A stretch of DNA of 64,000 bases from Stutzerimonas decontaminans (lineage in GTDB: Bacteria; Pseudomonadota; Gammaproteobacteria; Pseudomonadales; Pseudomonadaceae), in contig NZ_CP007510.1 in NCBI RefSeq assembly GCF_000661915.1, positions 43,734 through 107,733 of the forward strand, written 5' to 3'. The notes under the pieces were generated by a model. It was not told the DNA's origin and did no database searches. It saw only the letters and a program-made list of their open reading frames with translations. Both the position numbers and the translations under genes were made by a program. Each line of letters opens with the position of its first letter. The first letter of the stretch is position 1. Of the stretch, positions 48,607 through 56,820 are shown piece after piece.

Positions 48607-49704
48607 ATGGAAAACACCCGACCGCCCTACCCTAACTACGATGAGATCGCTTACGCGCCTCAGTTTGCCGCCGACTGCCTAGGCATCTCTCAGCGCGCAC
48701 TGCGCCTGGTCGAAGACGAGCCAGGAATAGAGATTCGCCGGATCAGTAGCGGCTCGGTTGCGCGTCGTGTGTACTCCCCTGCTGACCTGTTCCAGATCGC
48801 TGCCATGCGCCGCAGCAAAGGTCTTACCCGGACGCTCAAGCGGCCGATGACGATCTCCACATACGTGCAGAAAGGGGGTACGGCCAAAACCACCAACTGC
48901 GTGAATTTGGCCATCTATTTGGGGTTCATGGGGCTGAAGGTCCTGATCATTGATAATGACCCACAGAGCGATGCAACGGAGATGCTCGGCTACTATCCCG
49001 ACCTCACCCCGGAAGAGCTGGAGGACCTTGGAATTCCGGCAGATCGCGGCGTAGACGGAAGCCTTGGCAACGTGCTGGGCATTCGGGGACTTTTCGCCCC
49101 CAAATCCCTCGATGAGATCATCAAAAAGCCTTTTGGTGAATATGGGCCTCACCTCATCCCATCGGAGGAGCAGCTGGAAGAGCTGGAGATTGGCATCAAT
49201 GCATCGCAGAACCACGACTACCGCTACGCCACCCTCATCTCGAAGGGGCTGAAAGGCGAGTTCCCCGGTGTGGACCTGCACTCTTATGATGTGATCATTT
49301 TCGACAATGCCCCTACAGCATCCCTTATGACTCGCAACAGTCTTGTCGCTTGTGACTTGATTGTCTGCCCAATCAGGATGGATAAATTCTCCTCGCGCGC
49401 CCTCGCCCGACTGGGTGACCGCCTTCGCGCTTCCCACGAGGAGTACGGTCGCACCCCGGCCGTAGCAGCCATTCCTACGATGTTTATCAAAAATCGCCCA
49501 CGGGCCATGGAACACCTGGCGAAGCTGGAAGATGTTTTCCCTGGGTGCGTTACGGAATCGAAGCTGTATATGTCCGAGGACTACTCCAAGGCCCTCGAAC
49601 TGGGCCTGCCGATCCTTACCTGGAAGGGTGCTTCTGACAATTCCGCTGGCGCCATGCGGTCTGTTTACAGTGAAATTCTTGATCGACTGATTGCGCTGAG
49701 CTAA
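48607..49704 (+). CDS. parA: Plasmid partition ATPase ParA
   Basis: 365 residues. An N-terminal winged-helix/MerR-like region (about 15-75) precedes the deviant Walker A QKGGTAKTT near residue 90, Walker A' IDNDPQSDATEML and the Walker B strand DVIIFDNAPTAS. The long form with an N-terminal HTH is typical of type Ia ParA/SopA proteins, which also repress their own promoter. AAGGAATC precedes the ATG. parB follows 25 bases later. Confidence 0.92.
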   Translation: MENTRPPYPNYDEIAYAPQFAADCLGISQRALRLVEDEPGIEIRRISSGSVARRVYSPADLFQIAAMRRSKGLTRTLKRPMTISTYVQKGGTAKTTNCVNLAIYLGFMGLKVLIIDNDPQSDATEMLGYYPDLTPEELEDLGIPADRGVDGSLGNVLGIRGLFAPKSLDEIIKKPFGEYGPHLIPSEEQLEELEIGINASQNHDYRYATLISKGLKGEFPGVDLHSYDVIIFDNAPTASLMTRNSLVACDLIVCPIRMDKFSSRALARLGDRLRASHEEYGRTPAVAAIPTMFIKNRPRAMEHLAKLEDVFPGCVTESKLYMSEDYSKALELGLPILTWKGASDNSAGAMRSVYSEILDRLIALS

Positions 49705-49729
49705 TCAGGTCACCACAACGGAGGTTCAG

Positions 49730-50743
49730 ATGCCCAAGAAGGTGCGGCCTTTCGGCCAGGACCGGCCCTCGGTCGAGGAGCTGCAGCAACTGCAGAAGCA
49801 GGAGAGTGCAAGCAAGATTCCACCGGCGAGCCTTGGAGTCACGCTTGACGACATTCTCAAGGCAAAAGGTCAGCAGCAGTCCGCTGATGAACATTCTGCA
49901 AGCGCTACCGCCCTCCCCCAGCATCCTAGTGCTGATGAGCATGCTGATCAGGGTGACGCGACCGTAGCTCCCCTCTCCCGCATTGTCGTTAATCCTGAGA
50001 TCCAACCGCGCCTCGCGCGTACCGACGATCAGCAGGAGCGTCTTACGACCTCGATTGCTGTAGCAGGCAAGATCACCAGACCAGTTCTGGTTAGGTTGCT
50101 GGGTGACGGGAATTTGGAGCTGCTTGGCGGCTATGGCAGATACCGAGCAGCCGCAGATCTTGGCTGGATATCGATTCCAATCCGAATCATCGAAGCTGAT
50201 GACGCTGAGGCCGAAATTCTTGCGGTCGCCGACAACGAAGGTCATACCGACTTAACGGACTTCGAGAAGGGCCGGCAATATGCAAAGATCCTGAGCCGAG
50301 GCAAGATCAAGAATCAAAGGGCGCTAGCTTCTAGGCTTGGTGCAAGCCTAGCGTCCGTAACCCGCTGCTTGTCCTTCATGAAGCTTCCGCCCCATGCGAT
50401 TCAGTATCTCGAAACCCACCCTTCCCTGGTTGGCGGCCGCAGCATTGCTGACTTTGTAACGGCCGGCGAATCTCATCCAGATCTGGTTTTGCAGGCGCTC
50501 CAGAAGATCGAAGAAGAAGGCATCAGCCAAGAAGCGGCGTTAAGGTGGATCGAGAAGACCATTAAGGACGATAGCAACAAGCAGAGATCGCCTAGCTTTA
50601 GCACCTCTGAATTGACGTTGGGTAATGGACGCGCTGCATCAATGACGGTGAGGAAGAATACGATCAGCCTCAAGCTTCCTAAGGACCTGGACATGAGCGC
50701 GGCTCAGGAAGTGATCCGCAAGGCTATTGAATCGATCCAATAG
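49730..50743 (+). CDS. parB: Partition protein ParB
   Basis: 337 residues. The ParB N-terminal domain has VNPEIQPRLA and LELLGGYGRYRAAADLGW in place of the usual GERRWRA (CTP-binding box). The central HTH region follows (QRALASRLGASLASVTRCLSFMKLP). The C-terminus would dimerise. The unusual YGRYR box is worth noting: it keeps two Arg but loses Glu. It should bind parS-like palindromes, of which three lie nearby (50794, 53440, 53554). Confidence 0.9.
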   Translation: MPKKVRPFGQDRPSVEELQQLQKQESASKIPPASLGVTLDDILKAKGQQQSADEHSASATALPQHPSADEHADQGDATVAPLSRIVVNPEIQPRLARTDDQQERLTTSIAVAGKITRPVLVRLLGDGNLELLGGYGRYRAAADLGWISIPIRIIEADDAEAEILAVADNEGHTDLTDFEKGRQYAKILSRGKIKNQRALASRLGASLASVTRCLSFMKLPPHAIQYLETHPSLVGGRSIADFVTAGESHPDLVLQALQKIEEEGISQEAALRWIEKTIKDDSNKQRSPSFSTSELTLGNGRAASMTVRKNTISLKLPKDLDMSAAQEVIRKAIESIQ

Positions 50744-50767
50744 CCAGCTTTATCGAAGCACTACCTT

Positions 50768-50796
50768 GGCCCCGCTCATGACGGGGCCTTTTTTTT
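50768..50796 (+). terminator. Intrinsic terminator after parB
   Basis: GGCCCCG pairs with CGGGGCC around CTCATGA, followed by eight T. The T run leads directly into the first parS-like site. Confidence 0.88.
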
Positions 50797-50807
50797 CACC
50801 GTGAAAC
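50794..50807. promoter_or_regulatory. Candidate parS-like palindrome 1
   Basis: TTTCAC-C-GTGAAAC, the known bacterial parS core TTTCACGTGAAA with one base added at the centre. The IS66 target duplication GAAACACT (50803-50810) begins inside its right arm. Confidence 0.6.
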
Positions 50808-50912
50808 ACTGTAACCGTCCGCCGAACCCATCTCCCCGCTTCTTCCCGATAACGGCATGGTGTGCACCTATTTTTGGTGGACACCATTTCAAGCCACTTT
50901 CTGGAGGGTTTC

Positions 50913-51248
50913 GTGTCTCGACAGCGCCGTACATTCCCCAGGGCTTTCAAGGCCCAGGTCATCGAAGAGTGCACCCAGTCCGGGGCTTCCGTCGCCGGCG
51001 TGGCGCTCAGTCACGGGCTCAATGCCAACCTGGTGCATAAATGGATTCGCAAGCAGCGCGAGCCGCTACCGGTCGTGTCTGCACGCTTTGTCCCTGTGCC
51101 GCTCGGCATCCTGTCTACCGAGCGTGCCAGCTCTGACGGACTGACGATACGAATCGAAATCCCCTACCACGCCGGCAGTCTGTCGGTGCACTGGCCGGTG
51201 CAGGACGGAGAGGGCTGTGCACGTTTGCTGCGCGGGCTGCTCGCATGA
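50913..51248 (+). CDS. IS66 TnpA (HTH_Tnp_1 family)
   Basis: 111 residues from a GTG at 50913 with CTGGAGGG upstream; this start gives the usual SRQRRTFPRAFKAQVIEEC N-terminus. Helix-turn-helix in SVAGVALSHGLNANLVHKW. Its stop overlaps the tnpB start. Confidence 0.82.
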   Translation: MSRQRRTFPRAFKAQVIEECTQSGASVAGVALSHGLNANLVHKWIRKQREPLPVVSARFVPVPLGILSTERASSDGLTIRIEIPYHAGSLSVHWPVQDGEGCARLLRGLLA

Positions 51249-51580
51249 TCCGCATCGACAGTATCTGGCTGGCCACCGAGCCGATGGACATGCGCGCCGG
51301 CACCGAGACCGCCCTGGCCCGTGTGGTTGCGGTGTTCGGTGCGGCAAAGCCGCATTGCGCTTACCTCTTTGCAAATCGCCGCGCCAACCGCATTAAAGTG
51401 TTGGTGCATGACGGTGTGGGGATCTGGCTGGCCGCTCGGCGATTGAACCAGGGCAAGTTTCACTGGCCAAGCATCCACCGCGGCTCGGAAGTCGAACTCG
51501 ACACCGAGCAACTTCAGGCCTTGGTACTTGGCTTGCCTTGGCAGCGGATGGGCTCGGGCGGATCGATCACGGTGCTGTAG
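51245..51580 (+). CDS. IS66 TnpB (Orf2)
   Basis: 111 residues: MDMRAGTETALARVVAVFG and KVLVHDGVGIWLAARRLNQ are the family's conserved parts. It starts in a 4-base overlap with tnpA. Confidence 0.9.
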   Translation: MIRIDSIWLATEPMDMRAGTETALARVVAVFGAAKPHCAYLFANRRANRIKVLVHDGVGIWLAARRLNQGKFHWPSIHRGSEVELDTEQLQALVLGLPWQRMGSGGSITVL

Positions 51581-51642
51581 TACCTGCCATTAGCCCATCG
51601 CTCAATCGCCGCTGATTAGCTGCTTTTGCGACAATCAGCGGC

Positions 51643-53166
51643 ATGACTTCCGCACCCAATCTCAACGAGTTGACACCTGAACAGCTGCGCGCCTTGGCCG
51701 CGCAGTTGCTGTCGCAAGTCGACACGATGGGCAAAAAGATCCACCGCGATCAAGCAGTGATCGAGCAACTCACCCACGAAATCGCACTGCTCAAGCGGTA
51801 CAAGTTCGCCAAGCGCAGCGAGCAGCTGAGCCCCGACCAGATCAGCCTGCTTGATGAGCTGATCGATACGGACATCGCGGCCATCGAGGCCGAACTCAAG
51901 GCGCTGAATCCTGCACCTGCCGCCCAACCCCGCCAGCAGCCCAAGCGCACCGCGCTACCCGCCCAGTTCCCGCGCACCCTGATCCATCACGAACCGGACA
52001 ACACCCAGTGTGCCTGCGGCTGCCAGCTCAAGCGGATCGGCGAGGACGTCAGCGAAAAGCTCGACTACACGCCGGGCACCTTCACAGTGGAACGACACAT
52101 CCGTGGCAAGTGGGTCTGCGACCAGTGCGAGACGCTGATCCAGGCACCGGTGCCGGCCCAGGTGATCGACAAGGGCATCCCTACTGCCGGCCTGCTGGCT
52201 CATGTCATGGTGGCCAAATACGCCGACCATCTGCCGCTGTACCGGCAAGAGAAGATCTTTGGCCGTGCGGGTCTGGCTATCGCGCGATCGACATTGGCAC
52301 AGTGGGTCGGACAAACCGGCGTGCAGCTCCAACCCTTGGTCGACGCCCTGCGCGAAGCGGTACTGGCGCAAGGCGTAGTCCACGCCGACGAAACCCCCGT
52401 GCAGATGCTGGCTCCAGGCGAGAAGAAAACCCACCGGGCTTACGTCTGGGCCTACTGCACCACGCCCTTCGCCGACCTGAAGGCGGTGGTCTATGACTTC
52501 AGTCCAAGCCGCGCCGGCGAACACGCACGTAACTTCCTCGGCTCTTGGAGCGGCAAGCTGGTCTGTGATGATTTCGCGGGCTACAAGGCCAGCTTCGAGC
52601 AAGGCATCACCGAAATCGGCTGCATGGCCCACGCGCGACGCAAGTTCTTCGACCTGCACGTAGCTAACAAAAGCCAGTTGGCCGAGCAGGCGCTGCACTC
52701 GATCGCCGGCCTCTATGAAATCGAACGGCAAGCGCGCGACTTGAGTGCTGAGGATCGATGGCGGATACGACAGGAACAGTCCTCACCGATCCTCAACGTG
52801 CTGCATGAATGGATGCTGGCCCAGCGCGATCAAGTACCTGAAGGGTCAGCGACCGCCAAGGCGCTCGACTACAGCCTTAAACGCTGGAAAGCGCTGACGC
52901 GCTACCTGGATGACGGCGCCGTGCCCATCGACAACAACTGGGTCGAGAACCAGATCCGGCCGTGGGCGCTTGGACGCTCGAACTGGCTGTTTGCCGGCTC
53001 GCTACGCAGCGGAAAGCGGGCGGCGGCGATCATGAGCCTGATCCAATCGGCGCGCCTTAACGGTCACGACCCGTACGCCTACCTGAAAGATGTGCTGATG
53101 CGCCTGCCGACGCAACGGGCGAGCGAGATCGAGCAACTCCTGCCGCATCAATGGGTGCCTGCCTGA
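51643..53166 (+). CDS. IS66 transposase TnpC
   Basis: 507 residues in one uninterrupted frame. Leucine-rich N-terminal helices, a zinc-binding region (CACGCQ, CDQC), the DDE core (HADETPVQM, CDDFAGYKA, NNWVENQIRPWALG) and the IS66 C-terminal tail. It differs strongly from the 18985 and 62109 elements and is intact. Confidence 0.93.
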   Translation: MTSAPNLNELTPEQLRALAAQLLSQVDTMGKKIHRDQAVIEQLTHEIALLKRYKFAKRSEQLSPDQISLLDELIDTDIAAIEAELKALNPAPAAQPRQQPKRTALPAQFPRTLIHHEPDNTQCACGCQLKRIGEDVSEKLDYTPGTFTVERHIRGKWVCDQCETLIQAPVPAQVIDKGIPTAGLLAHVMVAKYADHLPLYRQEKIFGRAGLAIARSTLAQWVGQTGVQLQPLVDALREAVLAQGVVHADETPVQMLAPGEKKTHRAYVWAYCTTPFADLKAVVYDFSPSRAGEHARNFLGSWSGKLVCDDFAGYKASFEQGITEIGCMAHARRKFFDLHVANKSQLAEQALHSIAGLYEIERQARDLSAEDRWRIRQEQSSPILNVLHEWMLAQRDQVPEGSATAKALDYSLKRWKALTRYLDDGAVPIDNNWVENQIRPWALGRSNWLFAGSLRSGKRAAAIMSLIQSARLNGHDPYAYLKDVLMRLPTQRASEIEQLLPHQWVPA

Positions 53167-53235
53167 GCCAAGCAGCCACAGCGGTGTATCACCCCAAACA
53201 GCCTACCCGTAATAGTCTCGCACTGATTTTTATGC

Positions 53236-53303
53236 GTGCAGCGTGTGATACAGAGTAGGCGTGCAGCATGTGATACAGCCTACCCGTGCAGCATGTGATA
53301 CAG
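53236..53303. repeat. Three 18-bp direct repeats with a 25-bp period inside the IS66 right end
   Basis: GTGCAGC(G/A)TGTGATACAG begins at 53236, 53261 and 53286. The repeats lie between tnpC and the right inverted repeat, so they belong to the IS and may be subterminal transposase-binding sites rather than iterons. Confidence 0.75.
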
Positions 53304-53439
53304 CTTCGGAAGATGACTTGGCTGGACGCTTACGAAACACTGCCCGTTATTATCGACTGAACCCTCACTTTAAGTGGCATATCGCCACCCCCAACAATCA
53401 ACCACCCCGCCCTGCCCCGCCCTGATCTGCTGCTGCGTT

Positions 53440-53456
53440 TGTTTCACAGTGAAACA
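53440..53456. promoter_or_regulatory. Candidate parS-like palindrome 2
   Basis: TGTTTCACAGTGAAACA, a perfect 8+1+8 palindrome. It equals the 16-bp bacterial parS consensus with one extra central base. Confidence 0.65.
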
Positions 53457-53553
53457 GGCAGGTCGAGCGCAGCATGCCCGCGCATTTGAGCGCCCACTTG
53501 CTGATGCTGATTATGATGGGCTGATGTGAAGTCAGGAGATGCAGCCTTATCAG

Positions 53554-53570
53554 TGTTTCACTGTGAAACA
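53554..53570. promoter_or_regulatory. Candidate parS-like palindrome 3
   Basis: TGTTTCACTGTGAAACA, again 8+1+8 and differing from site 2 only in the central base. It lies 114 bp from site 2. The 53342-53840 stretch that holds both has no supported gene. Confidence 0.65.
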
Positions 53571-53840
53571 GTGACAAGGGTGGAATTGCTGATGCTGCCA
53601 AATTGGATGCCGTCTGGCATAACGCCTCAAGCGTGGACGGCCAATTGCCGTATTGGCAGTGCGTTGAGCATGCTCACTCATAGTAAAGAACTTCGAGCGC
53701 CGCCGTTGCCATAGCGGCATGCATTCGACGACGCACGAGGCCAAACTATTTTTTAAATCGACAACAAAGCTGCAGGATTCCAGCGCACGTAGCTAAAAAA
53801 AAACTCCAACATGACCTCTCTCACCACAAAGAGGACAGTC

Positions 53841-54329
53841 ATGGAAAGCGCGCTGAAATTCGATGAAGAAGCCTTCGCACCTAAGGAACGTTGCAGCGAT
53901 CTGAGCCTGCCGCTGGGATTGCGGGTAGGGCAGAGCACAATGAAATCGATCCTGGAAGATTTCATAGTCACGAGCGAGCAAGGGTTCAGCTTCACGAACG
54001 GGCCAGTAGTAGAGGTCATATCGGCGAATGATCTGTACCCAGAGGTACAGCACATTCTGCTGGCCTTCGACGAAACAAACACCCTAGATGCAGCTTGGCT
54101 GACTATGGACGCTGCTGCGTATGAGCGCATGAAGGCAAAGCTTTCGCAGGTCCTGGAGGTGATAAACACCAACGATCCAATACGAGGCAGCAAAAGCGTG
54201 CTGTTCAAGCTTGACGATGGGCAGCTAGAGCTTCACGCCCCGTTGTTTAGCCAAGAAATGACACTTGGATACAGCACCAAAAAATTTCATTTAGCAAAAA
54301 TGTCTAAGACGATGCTTATTTACGAATAA
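53841..54329 (+). CDS. Hypothetical protein (162 aa)
   Basis: I prefer the ATG at 53841 with AGAGGACAG upstream; an in-frame ATG at 53811 lacks one. Acidic and soluble, mixed helix and strand, no Cys cluster beyond one. It is the first gene after the parS-like sites, so it may belong to the partition locus, but that is only position. Family not recognised. Confidence 0.5.
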   Translation: MESALKFDEEAFAPKERCSDLSLPLGLRVGQSTMKSILEDFIVTSEQGFSFTNGPVVEVISANDLYPEVQHILLAFDETNTLDAAWLTMDAAAYERMKAKLSQVLEVINTNDPIRGSKSVLFKLDDGQLELHAPLFSQEMTLGYSTKKFHLAKMSKTMLIYE

Positions 54330-54429
54330 ATGAGGTGAGTTGAACGAACGGCATATTAAAATATCAATATAATGTGCCTAGAATTATTAGATGATGGCAC
54401 GATGCTATCCGAACTTTTCGGAGGCGACC

Positions 54430-54702
54430 ATGGAACAGCCAACCAAAAACAGTACACAGATTTCTCATCGGGCGATCTCTCGATTCGAGAGCATGCGCTT
54501 GGCGGACACCATAACCCGTAATGACCTTATTGACGCTTCCACTGCTGAGCTGTACGCCGCCGTGGTGGAACACTGGAGAAAATGCACACCCTGCGCGAAA
54601 CGAGAACTCCTAGAATCCTGCTGCAGTCCCATCAGGGATAATGCCAAGTTAATGCAGAAAATATTTGACACCACCCAGTCTGACATGATTCGCCTGGCCT
54701 GA
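54430..54702 (+). CDS. Small hypothetical protein (90 aa)
   Basis: Starts at the ATG at 54430 with CGGAGGC upstream. Helical, with four Cys in the C-terminal part (CTPCAKRELLESCCS). Function unknown. Confidence 0.5.
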   Translation: MEQPTKNSTQISHRAISRFESMRLADTITRNDLIDASTAELYAAVVEHWRKCTPCAKRELLESCCSPIRDNAKLMQKIFDTTQSDMIRLA

Positions 54703-54799
54703 AAGCACCCCGCACAAGGTGGCCTTTCAAAGCTGAGCGATCACATCAGCCAGCGTGCCGCAATGTTGCAATTGCTGACTGAGCAAGAGGTTAGTCACC

Positions 54800-55000
54800 A
54801 TGAAGAAAAAGTCAGAGCCTAGCGTTGTGCATTCATTCCCTTATTGGGTCGAACCGCCCGCGCCGGGACAAGATCTCCGAAGCATCGAATGGTGTGTAAT
54901 GGAGGTCCTGTCTGATAAAACGCTGAGGATCGTCGAAACAAACCCCGATCCTAAGGAACTTGAGGCACTGATCACAGCCCTTGAGAAAGAGGGGGTTTGA
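54800..55000 (+). CDS. Small hypothetical protein (66 aa)
   Basis: Basic start (MKKKSEP), then an acidic helical C-terminus. An AAGAGG precedes the ATG at a rather long distance. It is the last small gene before the IS605-like relic and a terminator. Function unknown. Confidence 0.45.
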   Translation: MKKKSEPSVVHSFPYWVEPPAPGQDLRSIEWCVMEVLSDKTLRIVETNPDPKELEALITALEKEGV

Positions 55001-55011
55001 CCTGATGCGCG

Positions 55012-55073
55012 GCAAGCCCCGCCGTTCAGGGCCGGGTAGGAATCTCCGGTTTTCATGCCGGGGAGGATGTCAA
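55012..55073 (+). mobile_element. Probable IS200/IS605-type right-end relic
   Basis: Two adjoining hairpins (GCCCCGCC-GTTCA-GGGCCGGG and TCTCCGG-TTTTCATG-CCGGGGA) end in GAGGATGTCAA. This layout resembles the right end of IS605-family elements, where the 3' part of the guide (omega) RNA is encoded. No tnpA or tnpB is present. Recognised from memory of such ends, so moderate at best. Confidence 0.45.
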
Positions 55074-55111
55074 GGGTAGATACAAACAACGAAGCACAAT
55101 GAAGACTAATC

Positions 55112-55136
55112 AAAGGCCGCTCCACGCGGCCTTTTT
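55112..55136 (+). terminator. Intrinsic terminator
   Basis: AAAGGCCGC pairs with GCGGCCTTT around TCCAC and runs into T. It closes the small-gene run 53841-55000. Confidence 0.85.
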
Positions 55137-55146
55137 CATTTGATGG

Positions 55147-55171
55147 AAACCTACCAAAAACTGGTAGGTTT
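55147..55171. promoter_or_regulatory. Perfect 10-bp inverted repeat upstream of a ParB-domain gene
   Basis: AAACCTACCA and TGGTAGGTTT separated by AAAAC, 63 bases before the next start codon and with no T tract. This is a likely operator for autoregulation. Confidence 0.5.
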
Positions 55172-55233
55172 AAAGCACCGGATCATGTTGTTGGCTGATA
55201 ACGTAAGTCCATCACCTAGCCGGGCTCCGCATC

Positions 55234-56127
55234 ATGGTCACACAGTACGAAATTCATCCTTACGCCAAGCTGTTCCCTATGATGCAAGAAGATGAATACG
55301 TCTCATTCTGTTCCGATATCAATACCAATGGCTTGCGACATCCTATCGTTCTGTACCAGGGCAGGATTCTTGACGGGCGTAATCGTTATAGGTGCTGCTG
55401 TGATCTCGATATTGAGCCAGCGACGGAGGAGTACACAGGAGACGACGCGTTAGGCTTCGTGCTGTCGTTAAACCTCTATCGTCGGCAACTGAGCGTTGCG
55501 CAGCGAGCATTGATCGCTGCAGAGGTTTCCTCTTTGAAGACCGGAGATGAAGAGGCGAGCATTACGATTGAGGACGCAGCAACCATAATGGGCGTTAGCC
55601 CCAGATCCATATCTTCAGCTTGCAAGGTCGTTCCCCAGGGCGTGCCCGAGTTGCTAGACGCTGTGAAGTCGGGCGAAATCAGTATTTCAGCTGCAGAAAG
55701 AATCAGTGGACTGGAAGACCAGGAACAAAAAACACTTTGCAACGATGGACCCAAAGCCATATGCAAAGCTGCGAAGCAAATGCGAGAGAAGAACAGGCCG
55801 GCCCCCAAGGCTGCAAGTAAACCCATAACTGCACCATCGCTAAGTGATGCAGTCGAATCCAATCCTGCATCATTCGATGCATCTACATTTGATACAGAGG
55901 CCGCATCAGACGATTTGCTTCTGCCAAAAGTGAAGTCTTCGTCCAGCACCGAGTTGCTATTTGCACTCGCGAAGGAAGCCATGGAGCAGGGGTTTGAGGC
56001 AGAGACATTGGTCGGCCAGATTCTGGATGAGGTAGAGCAAGGATTGGATATGCAATTACTGCTGTATACATCCGAGGCCATGAGCCTTCTGTACCCACGC
56101 CTTAAAGCTATGTCGTTCAGGCGGTAA
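55234..56127 (+). CDS. ParB/Srx-fold DNA-binding protein
   Basis: 297 residues. The N-terminal ParB-like domain reads HPYAKLFPMMQEDEYVSF, GLRHPIVLYQGRILDGRNR and NLYRRQLSVAQRA, and a following HTH has IEDAATIMGVSPRSISSACKV. The second half is Ala/Ser-rich and acidic with a helical end. The DGRNRYR word is the family's catalytic or CTP-like loop. Proteins of this kind on plasmids act as transcription regulators or replication accessories. It has its own upstream inverted repeat. Confidence 0.75.
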   Translation: MVTQYEIHPYAKLFPMMQEDEYVSFCSDINTNGLRHPIVLYQGRILDGRNRYRCCCDLDIEPATEEYTGDDALGFVLSLNLYRRQLSVAQRALIAAEVSSLKTGDEEASITIEDAATIMGVSPRSISSACKVVPQGVPELLDAVKSGEISISAAERISGLEDQEQKTLCNDGPKAICKAAKQMREKNRPAPKAASKPITAPSLSDAVESNPASFDASTFDTEAASDDLLLPKVKSSSSTELLFALAKEAMEQGFEAETLVGQILDEVEQGLDMQLLLYTSEAMSLLYPRLKAMSFRR

Positions 56128-56235
56128 AGCTTGCTTGGGTTATTTCTGGTCCGTGGTTAGATGAAGCTGAACAGAACAAGCGATCCGACGAAACCAGAAG
56201 ACATCAAAGAGGGCGAGTACCACTCGTGAACACAA

Positions 56236-56352
56236 ATGAACATATTTCAGCTGACACGCGGTAAACTTTTGTATGCAGGCATTTTTGCTTTCGGCATGCT
56301 TGCGACCTACGGATGCCTTACTCTTGTCGGGTTTGGCTCACACGCAAGCTAA
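56236..56352 (+). CDS. Small single-pass membrane peptide (38 aa)
   Basis: MNIFQLTRGKLLYAG followed by a hydrophobic stretch and a short polar end. It is preceded by a tiny frame (56161-56229). No strong ribosome site; existence uncertain. Confidence 0.25.
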   Translation: MNIFQLTRGKLLYAGIFAFGMLATYGCLTLVGFGSHAS

Positions 56353-56384
56353 TTGCGCACACCCAACATAAGGAAGGATTAACG

Positions 56385-56744
56385 ATGTCCCTCATCACTG
56401 AATACCGCCAAACCGAGGAAGCTATCAAAGAGCTTCAGGCCCGCCTGGCGAACATGAGCAATGATGAACGCCTGATCAAGGAAATGGAATTCGAAGAGAA
56501 GCTGCGCGGTCTGATGGCCGACTACAACAAGTCTCTACGTGACATCATCGCAATCCTGGACCCCGATTCCCGGCAGCGTCCAGCTGCTGCGGTGCCCAAG
56601 AAGCGTGGAGAGCGTAAGGTCAAGACCTACGTGAATCCCCACACCAATGAATCAATCTCCACCAAAGGCGGCAACCACAAGACCCTGAAGGCATGGAAAG
56701 CCGAACACGGCAGCGATGTGGTTGAAAGCTGGGTTACCGAATGA
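56385..56744 (+). CDS. MvaT-type H-NS-like xenogeneic silencer
   Basis: 119 residues from the ATG at 56385 (AGGAAGGA upstream). The N-terminal coiled coil (TEYRQTEEAIKELQARL, FEEKLRGLMADYNKSLRDII) mediates oligomerisation. The C-terminal AT-hook-like domain (KTYVNPHTNESISTKGGNHK, LKAWKAEHG) binds A/T-rich DNA. It is a plasmid-borne relative of MvaT/MvaU, like the Pmr protein of IncP-7 plasmids. Its likely role is to dampen expression of the plasmid and of host horizontally acquired genes. A terminator follows at once. Confidence 0.92.
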   Translation: MSLITEYRQTEEAIKELQARLANMSNDERLIKEMEFEEKLRGLMADYNKSLRDIIAILDPDSRQRPAAAVPKKRGERKVKTYVNPHTNESISTKGGNHKTLKAWKAEHGSDVVESWVTE

Positions 56745-56760
56745 CCGTAAAGGTAAAACA

Positions 56761-56788
56761 AAAAAGCCAGCGCTAAGCTGGCTTTTTT
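56761..56788. terminator. Intrinsic terminator after the MvaT-like gene
   Basis: AAAAAGCCAG pairs with CTGGCTTTTT around CGCTAAG; T-rich on both strands, so it can also serve the converging minus-strand gene. Confidence 0.85.
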
Positions 56789-56820
56789 GTTTCTATTCTT
56801 TCGCTAAGTTTCAGTAGATT

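Larger units (their letters stand above)
50811..53333 (+). mobile_element. IS66-family element, complete (2523 bp) with 8-bp target duplication
   Basis: The ends read GTAACCGTCCGCC and, on the other strand, GTAAGCGTCCAGC, an imperfect inverted repeat. GAAACACT directly flanks both ends (50803-50810 and 53334-53341). It codes for TnpA, TnpB and TnpC. The related tail at 25545-25733 shows that a second copy once existed in this region. Confidence 0.92.

Noticed and set aside
53236..53303. Plasmid replication iterons
   Set aside because: The three direct repeats lie inside the boundaries of an IS66 element defined by inverted repeats and an 8-bp duplication, and no replication gene is nearby.
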